A stretch of DNA of 23,950 nucleotides, taken from a virus. The notes under the pieces are model-generated. The model saw nothing but the letters and a program-made list of their open reading frames with translations, was not told the DNA's origin and did not search any database. The stretch's first letter is position 1, and each line of letters begins with the position of its first letter. The translations under genes and the position numbers were made by a program. The stretch spans positions 1 through 23,950 of the IMG/VR virus record IMGVR_UViG_3300003690_002620; one strand, given 5' to 3'. Shown here piece after piece: positions 20,168 to 23,950 of this stretch.

Positions 20168-20238
20168 GAGGAGCTTGTGAGCACGGACGTGGAAATCCCC
20201 GTGAAAGTTCGCGGCAGCTCGGCACGCCGAAACTGGCG

Positions 20239-20256
20239 GCCCGAAACTTACACGGG
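20239..20256 (+). repeat. 18 bp direct repeat GCCCGAAACTTACACGGG, copy 1
   Basis: This copy is identical to 20371-20388, 132 bp downstream. Related, less perfect versions lie between and before them: CGTGAAAGTT at 20200-20209 (inverted) and AACTTTCACG at 20272-20281. Together they form a family with core AACTT(A/T)CACG in the non-coding region. Confidence 0.7.
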
Positions 20257-20370
20257 CTGCCTGGCTGGTGAAACTTTCACGAAACGGGGCAGGAACTCTC
20301 CGGGCGATTGACGTGAGCGATATGCCAATTGCCAGGCAGTTCAGGGAAGTGTGCGGCACCCCCAAAAGCA

Positions 20371-20388
20371 GCCCGAAACTTACACGGG
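20371..20388 (+). repeat. 18 bp direct repeat GCCCGAAACTTACACGGG, copy 2
   Basis: This is an exact second copy of 20239-20256. Its ACACGGG end is part of the left arm of the long hairpin that follows, and the rightward promoter starts 28 bp further on. A protein bound here would be placed to activate or repress that promoter. Confidence 0.7.
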
Positions 20389-20414
20389 TATCCCCCCGAA
20401 GGGGGGAACCCGTG
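20383..20414. promoter_or_regulatory. Strong hairpin just upstream of the MoxR operon promoter
   Basis: The left arm CACGGGT, a bulged A, then TCCCCCC pairs with GGGGGGA and ACCCGTG around a GAA loop. On the minus strand the tip reads as a C(TTCG)G tetraloop, a very stable RNA fold. No T-run follows on either strand, so it is not a standard Rho-independent terminator. It could be a structural or operator element, or a terminator of weak type. Confidence 0.55.
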
Positions 20415-20415
20415 C

Positions 20416-20444
20416 TTGACAGGGGCGGTAGGGTCAACTAGACT
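20416..20444 (+). promoter_or_regulatory. Sigma70-like promoter for the MoxR-VWA operon
   Basis: TTGACA (20416-20421), a 17-base spacer and TAGACT (20439-20444, four of six consensus bases) form a good host-type promoter. It ends 35 bp before the MoxR-like gene, which has its own AGGGGG-type ribosome-binding site. Confidence 0.7.
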
Positions 20445-20479
20445 ATCGGGGTCTACAAACACCTTCAAAGGGGGACGCA

Positions 20480-21616
20480 ATGAGCGGCGAAGAAATCTGG
20501 ACGAGGATGCAGGACGCGCACCCAGGCGAACAGGTCGGCTACGACCGGATTGTGGTCGAGATCCTGGCGGACTGCTGCGATCATGAGGTCGATGGAGTCT
20601 GGGAGGGCCGGGGCCGAGGCACGGTCTGCCTGCTGGGGCCGACCGGCGTCGGCAAGAGCTACCTGCTGCGGCGGTTTGCCGAGGCGGCGGGGGTCAAGTT
20701 GATCACTTGCATGATCGGGATGGATGACCCGACCGACTTGGGCGGGATTCCTATCAGAGTCCCCGAGACGTTGGAGGTGACCTACTCCAACCCGTCACTG
20801 ATTCCAGCGAAGTATCTAGACCCAGCCTACGCGGGCAAGTTCATGCTGCTCCTGGACGAAATCGATAAGGCTCCTGCTGACGTTCTCGCTGTTTGTCTTG
20901 ACCTCATCCTGCAACGGACGATCCGCAACCAGCGGCTGAATCCACTATGCATCGTATGCGCCATGAACGAGCCTCAGAGAGTCCTGCACAGTGCGTTGTT
21001 GTCGCGGCTTTTGGTAGTTCCCTTTCCAGGCCGCGACTACGACCTCTGGGGGCGCGCTGACTTGCAACCGCTCAAGCCATTCTTGGGCGGGATCAGCCCC
21101 ATGATGCAGGCTACCTACCTGCCCGCCGCCCAACGACGCACAACACCGGGGTCACTCCACCGGATCGCAGCGTGGCTGGACTCCGATGGGTTCTGGGCTG
21201 CTGGAACCCCAGACGAGCCTAACTTGATGATGTATCTCATCCTGCAAGGCAGCATGAGCGAGAGCGATGCCGCTGCCGCGCAGAGTCGCTTCCTCGAACA
21301 GCCGACGACGCCAAGCCTGGACTGGGCGCGCACGGCTACGCCAGCCGACGTTGCGGCCGGGTTGATCTACTACCTCTTCGCGCCGGATCGGAAGAGCCTC
21401 TCGCATGATGTTTTGACCATTCTGATGGCGCGAGCATCAGCCGACGCAACCGGTGAAATGTCGGGGGTGTTGGACGTTTTTACCAAGTCGCGTCAGGGCT
21501 TCGCGGCGCTGGAGGCGCACCCTGGCGTAGACGACCAGGACGCCCGCATTGCCAAGGCGCAGCAGGCGATCCACAAGACATTTACGAAGCAGCAGAAGGC
21601 GGTGTTACATGACTGA
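20480..21616 (+). CDS. MoxR-type AAA+ ATPase (378 aa)
   Basis: The ATG at 20480 follows an AGGGGG ribosome-binding site and a clear promoter. Walker A is GPTGVGKSY (G53-Y61), Walker B LLLDEID (D126, E127), sensor 1 is N163 in AMNEP, and R176 in LLSRL is the arginine-finger candidate. The DDPTDLGG segment after the second strand and the overall order match MoxR-family ATPases. These work as chaperone-like remodelers together with a VWA-domain partner, often to insert metals or activate enzymes. The partner is the next gene, whose ATG overlaps this stop by 8 bp. In a phage the client is unknown; a role in particle maturation, host takeover or conflict is conjecture. Confidence 0.85.
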   Translation: MSGEEIWTRMQDAHPGEQVGYDRIVVEILADCCDHEVDGVWEGRGRGTVCLLGPTGVGKSYLLRRFAEAAGVKLITCMIGMDDPTDLGGIPIRVPETLEVTYSNPSLIPAKYLDPAYAGKFMLLLDEIDKAPADVLAVCLDLILQRTIRNQRLNPLCIVCAMNEPQRVLHSALLSRLLVVPFPGRDYDLWGRADLQPLKPFLGGISPMMQATYLPAAQRRTTPGSLHRIAAWLDSDGFWAAGTPDEPNLMMYLILQGSMSESDAAAAQSRFLEQPTTPSLDWARTATPADVAAGLIYYLFAPDRKSLSHDVLTILMARASADATGEMSGVLDVFTKSRQGFAALEAHPGVDDQDARIAKAQQAIHKTFTKQQKAVLHD

Positions 21617-22892
21617 CGCACCCGCGCTCCGCCCACAGTCCCATACCACTACCCGGCTCTTGGAGTCCATCGTTGACGTTAAGGTCGAACCTATCCCGAC
21701 CTTGGCCACGGCCATCATCAAGGGCCGCATGACGTTGATCTTGGGGGTGGCCTACACCGCCTTGGGTGACCCGACAGACCCAGCCCAGCGGGCCGAGAGG
21801 GACTACCTCTGCGAACTGCTGTTGCTCCACGAAGCAGGCCATGTCCTCTATCGCCACCACGCCCGCCTGGGCGAGCGTGACCTCCCCCTGTTCAATGTCT
21901 GTTGTGATGCCGCGATCCACCATCACTGGCAACCCGAGGCGCTCGACTCACTCCGCGCTGCCATCGACGGGGACATTGCGACGTTCGACGCTCTCCAGGT
22001 TAAGCCCATGCCAGCAGAGCGGGCCTACGACTTACTCCGCAAGCGGCAAGGCAATAATCGCCCCGGTGATCAGCCCGGTGGCTGCGGGAGACCCTCGCAG
22101 GAAGAGATCACCGAAGCCTACGGCGAGCCTCAGTCCCCGGTGGAGCAGGCCAGGGACGATGCCGCCACCGCACGGCAAGTCGAGCAGATCCAGGCAGGCA
22201 TTGAAGAGGATCTGGCAGACCCTACTACGCGCACCCCGACCGTGGCTGAACAGTCCCCGTCGCAGCGGGAGCAGGTGCAGCAGATCAAGGCGCAGATCAA
22301 CCAGGGTGGCGAGGCCGCAGGCTGCTCGCGGGCCGAGGCAGTGATCAGTGCAGTGCCCGCCTGGGTGGATGAGCTACTCCAGCGGCTGGAAGACTGCTGC
22401 CGTGTACGCTCGGTGCGCGGTCGGAGCTATCGCCGTGAGAACAGGCACGAGATCCCCCTGCTCCCAGGCCGCGCACGTATCGAGGGGCGCGGTGCGAACG
22501 TATTTGTGGACTGCTCAAGCTCGATGGACTCCGAAGCCTTGAGGCAGATGATCTCAGGGCTGACCGGCTCGCCGCTGCTGGCTGACAGTCTGGTCTGGTG
22601 CTTCGACACGCAGCCCCACGGTCCCTGCGCTGCCAGCGACCTTGCCGGTATCCAGGCCAACGTGCGGCTCTGTGGCGGTGGCACCCGCATCCGGCGCTCT
22701 TACCAGGGCGTTGTCCAGCGCGGGGGCCTCGACGAGGCGCTCCCACTGGTGATGTTCAGCGATGCGGGAGACGCTCGGGCTGGGGAATGGGACCCCCAGG
22801 CAAGCGGGGAAACCATCTATGTCTTCTTCCAATACGGGGTCAAGATGCCTCGCGTCCTGTCTCTGGCAGAGATGTATCAGGAGGATCTCTGA
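21609..22892 (+). CDS. Putative metallopeptidase plus VWA-like domain protein, DUF2201-type (427 aa)
   Basis: The start is set at the ATG at 21609, which overlaps the MoxR stop (ATGACTGA); a longer frame from 21549 would run inside the ATPase gene. The N-terminal domain has HEAGH (H74, E75, H78), the HExxH zinc-protease motif, followed by FNVCCDAAIHHHW, where D100 is a likely further ligand as in DUF2201 proteins. A charged Gln/Glu-rich linker (~residues 140-245) follows. The C-terminal VWA-like domain carries the metal-binding motif DCSSS (D301, S303, S305) and MFSDAGD. DUF2201-type proteins commonly pair with MoxR ATPases. The coupling suggests that the ATPase works on or through this protein. 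Peptidase activity is possible but not proven. Confidence 0.85.
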   Translation: MTDAPALRPQSHTTTRLLESIVDVKVEPIPTLATAIIKGRMTLILGVAYTALGDPTDPAQRAERDYLCELLLLHEAGHVLYRHHARLGERDLPLFNVCCDAAIHHHWQPEALDSLRAAIDGDIATFDALQVKPMPAERAYDLLRKRQGNNRPGDQPGGCGRPSQEEITEAYGEPQSPVEQARDDAATARQVEQIQAGIEEDLADPTTRTPTVAEQSPSQREQVQQIKAQINQGGEAAGCSRAEAVISAVPAWVDELLQRLEDCCRVRSVRGRSYRRENRHEIPLLPGRARIEGRGANVFVDCSSSMDSEALRQMISGLTGSPLLADSLVWCFDTQPHGPCAASDLAGIQANVRLCGGGTRIRRSYQGVVQRGGLDEALPLVMFSDAGDARAGEWDPQASGETIYVFFQYGVKMPRVLSLAEMYQEDL

Positions 22893-23644
22893 TGCCCCGT
22901 ATCACCCCCGGCTTTCGTGACCCCAACGGCTCGCCCTGGCACCGCCTGTCCTGGCCTTACAGCCGCGCTGAGAACGACCAGCGGAACCTAGAGCAGACCC
23001 GCGCCCCAAGGCTGAGGGAAGGGTGCGGGCATCAGTGCCAGAACCTGCACCGCATCTCCGAGTATCTCGATCCCCCGGCAGGCGAGACCCCGGCCACCTA
23101 TTACGAGTCCACAGACCACAGGGTCTGCTGCCGCTGTAACGCGGCGATGCACTGGTTCGGCACCTGGGGACGCCATGCCCCCATCAAGACCAAGATCCGC
23201 GATAGTGCGGGGCAAGTAGTCGCTGTAAACGACGACGCCATCGAGCGCAACATGGGTCTCCGCCGCACCTTCCTCGCTGCCTGGGGAGCCACCCCGGCCG
23301 GACGGCCCACGATTGACCCCACGCATATTGGTTGGCACTCGGGCCTCCGCCGTCCGCTCTACCGCTCGTCGTATCGCTGGGGCTACCGCCTGCATCCGGT
23401 ACGCGTCTCCGACCGCGCTGGTGTCTCGTCCGGTCCTGGCAGCCTCTCGACCAAGCTCTGCGCCGTCTGCCGTTCGACGCTCCAGACGATCCCCTTGTGG
23501 CTGTTTTGGACGGCTCGCGGCTGGCCTGAAGCCCAGGCCAAGCTCGTCGCGGCAGCAGAGGCGAAGCTCTGGAAGCCCGGCCGACGCTCCGACAAGCCCC
23601 CACTCACTCTGCTCGACACGGACGCATTCTTGCCGTGGCTGTAA
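22892..23644 (+). CDS. Cys-rich putative zinc-binding protein of unknown function (250 aa)
   Basis: The ATG at 22892 overlaps the previous stop (TGATG) with AGGAGG 7 bases upstream, so this is the third gene of the MoxR-VWA operon; a longer frame to 22598 is a shadow of the VWA gene. Cysteines occur as C45xxxC49 with nearby H47 and H53, C79-C80-x-C82 (HRVCCRCNA), and a later C190xxC193 (LCAVC), suggesting one or two zinc sites. Around residues 145-170 it is rich in Arg, Tyr and Trp (LRRPLYRSSYRWGYR), which may bind nucleic acid. No family is recognised. Its co-translation with the ATPase and VWA genes makes it a candidate partner or client. Confidence 0.75.
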   Translation: MPRITPGFRDPNGSPWHRLSWPYSRAENDQRNLEQTRAPRLREGCGHQCQNLHRISEYLDPPAGETPATYYESTDHRVCCRCNAAMHWFGTWGRHAPIKTKIRDSAGQVVAVNDDAIERNMGLRRTFLAAWGATPAGRPTIDPTHIGWHSGLRRPLYRSSYRWGYRLHPVRVSDRAGVSSGPGSLSTKLCAVCRSTLQTIPLWLFWTARGWPEAQAKLVAAAEAKLWKPGRRSDKPPLTLLDTDAFLPWL

Positions 23645-23654
23645 CACACAAAAA

Positions 23655-23680
23655 CCGGGGAGCGATGCTCTGCTCCCCGG
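23655..23680 (-). terminator. Rho-independent terminator, best on the minus strand
   Basis: CCGGGGAGC and GCTCCCCGG form a perfect 9 bp stem with an 8-base loop. On the minus strand the stem is followed by TTTTTGTGTG, a proper terminator tail; on the plus strand the following bases are a poor T-tract. It therefore mainly ends leftward transcription of the small membrane gene and may partly stop the MoxR operon. Confidence 0.8.
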
Positions 23681-23704
23681 CTCGATCTTCCCGCTCGGAC
23701 GCTC

Positions 23705-23809
23705 TTACTCCTTCCGGCTCACCCCCAAGACCCAACCGAGAAACCTCGCCGCCAGGGCTACGCCCGTGCCCACGATGATCGCCGTAAACGCCAGCTCGAC
23801 GCCGCTCAT
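23705..23809 (-). CDS. 34 aa single-helix membrane protein
   Basis: The ATG at 23809 overlaps the stop of the upstream coiled-coil gene in an ATGA junction, indicating translational coupling. AGGAG is close by, though only two bases from the ATG, with GAGG about nine bases further up. The product begins MSGVELAFTAIIVGTGVALA, crosses the membrane once or nearly, and ends in a basic tail (RFLGWVLGVSRKE). It ends 25 bp before the terminator on the same strand. The function is unknown. A small membrane protein after a coiled-coil gene could belong to a lysis or spanin-like set, but nothing proves this. Confidence 0.55.
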   Translation of the reverse strand: MSGVELAFTAIIVGTGVALAARFLGWVLGVSRKE

Positions 23810-23950
23810 GACTCCTGTACCTCTGCCTTGCCGATTAGCTCCAGCAACGCTTCACGGTCAGATCGGACCCGGCTTAGATCGTCCTCCTGCAGCCTTCCAT
23901 TCTCCGCCACGGCGCGTTTGAACCCATCGGGCCGCGCCTGCAGCCCGGCC
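23806..23950 (-). CDS. C-terminal end of a coiled-coil gene, cut by the window edge
   Basis: This frame is open on the minus strand from the right edge to a TGA at 23806-23808, giving about 47 visible residues (…KRAVAENGRLQEDDLSRVRS…ELIGKAEVQES). The pattern is charged and heptad-like, consistent with a helical or coiled-coil end. Its stop overlaps the start of the 34-residue membrane gene, and the leftward terminator follows both. The start and identity lie outside the window. Confidence 0.55.
   Translation of the reverse strand, partial: AGLQARPDGFKRAVAENGRLQEDDLSRVRSDREALLELIGKAEVQES

Larger units (their letters stand above)
19844..20479. other. Regulatory / possible origin region without convincing genes
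   Basis: This 636 bp gap separates divergent operons. Its left third (about 19880-20110) is clearly more AT-rich than the rest of the window and holds the TGAGAC-core sites and the leftward promoter. The right part is GC-rich with direct repeats, a long hairpin and the rightward promoter. Minus-strand open frames at 19914-20111 and 20114-20437 lack ribosome-binding sites and protein-like composition, so I do not call them genes. Iterated sites beside an AT-rich stretch would also suit a replication origin. Confidence 0.6.

Noticed and set aside
20114-20437. 107-codon minus-strand frame in the regulatory region
   Set aside because: It contains both 18 bp repeats and most of the hairpin, has no ribosome-binding site, and its sequence resembles no protein family.

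Overview
The window reads as a contiguous piece of a GC-rich tailed double-stranded DNA phage, probably lytic and probably known only from sequencing. No integrase in a lysogeny context, no bacterial housekeeping gene, no rRNA and no tRNA was seen. Genes are densely packed, often with 1-8 bp start/stop overlaps. The host cannot be named from the sequence.

Layout. (1) 1-12277, plus strand: five very large, Gly/Pro/Ala-rich genes of the virion or DNA-delivery type. The first is cut by the window edge and has a disrupted reading frame near its 3' end. The third is a 977-residue protein ending in an M15 zinc peptidase domain, a likely virion-associated wall hydrolase. The fourth is a 1791-residue protein with a tyrosine-recombinase-like catalytic domain buried in its middle, with degenerate catalytic residues. 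The fifth is a 608-residue protein with glycine-rich apolar stretches. (2) 12319-18136, minus strand: small genes at the 3' end (a two-helix membrane protein and a coiled-coil protein), then a replication/recombination operon. Read in transcription order it encodes a Cas4/RecB-like nuclease, a 33-residue membrane peptide, a P-loop ATPase (Sak4/RecA-like), a probable ssDNA-binding protein, and a family A DNA polymerase carrying an N-terminal family 4 uracil-DNA glycosylase domain. (3) 18175-19101, plus strand: a RecA-fold (RepA-like) helicase ATPase with a C-terminal winged helix. (4) 19098-19843, minus strand: a small M15-type peptidase and an HTH DNA-binding protein. (5) 19844-20479: a 636 bp regulatory region with no convincing gene. 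It holds two sigma70-like promoters pointing outward, seven TGAGAC-core sites (one inside a promoter spacer), an 18 bp direct repeat and a 13-14 bp-stem hairpin. (6) 20480-23644, plus strand: a three-gene operon of a MoxR-type AAA+ ATPase, a metallopeptidase/VWA protein and a Cys-rich putative zinc protein. (7) 23655-23950: a terminator facing leftward, then a 34-residue membrane protein and the end of a coiled-coil gene on the minus strand.

How they fit. Nuclease, ATPase, SSB-like protein, polymerase and helicase together make a self-contained replication and recombination set. The HTH protein, its promoter and the TGAGAC sites look like a control switch. MoxR and VWA proteins normally work as a chaperone-like pair, here with an unknown third partner. 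The two most unusual items are the recombinase-like fold inside a giant virion-module protein and the UDG-polymerase fusion, which also has a histidine at the usual Phe/Tyr/Leu position of the O-helix and a possible zinc-knuckle insertion.
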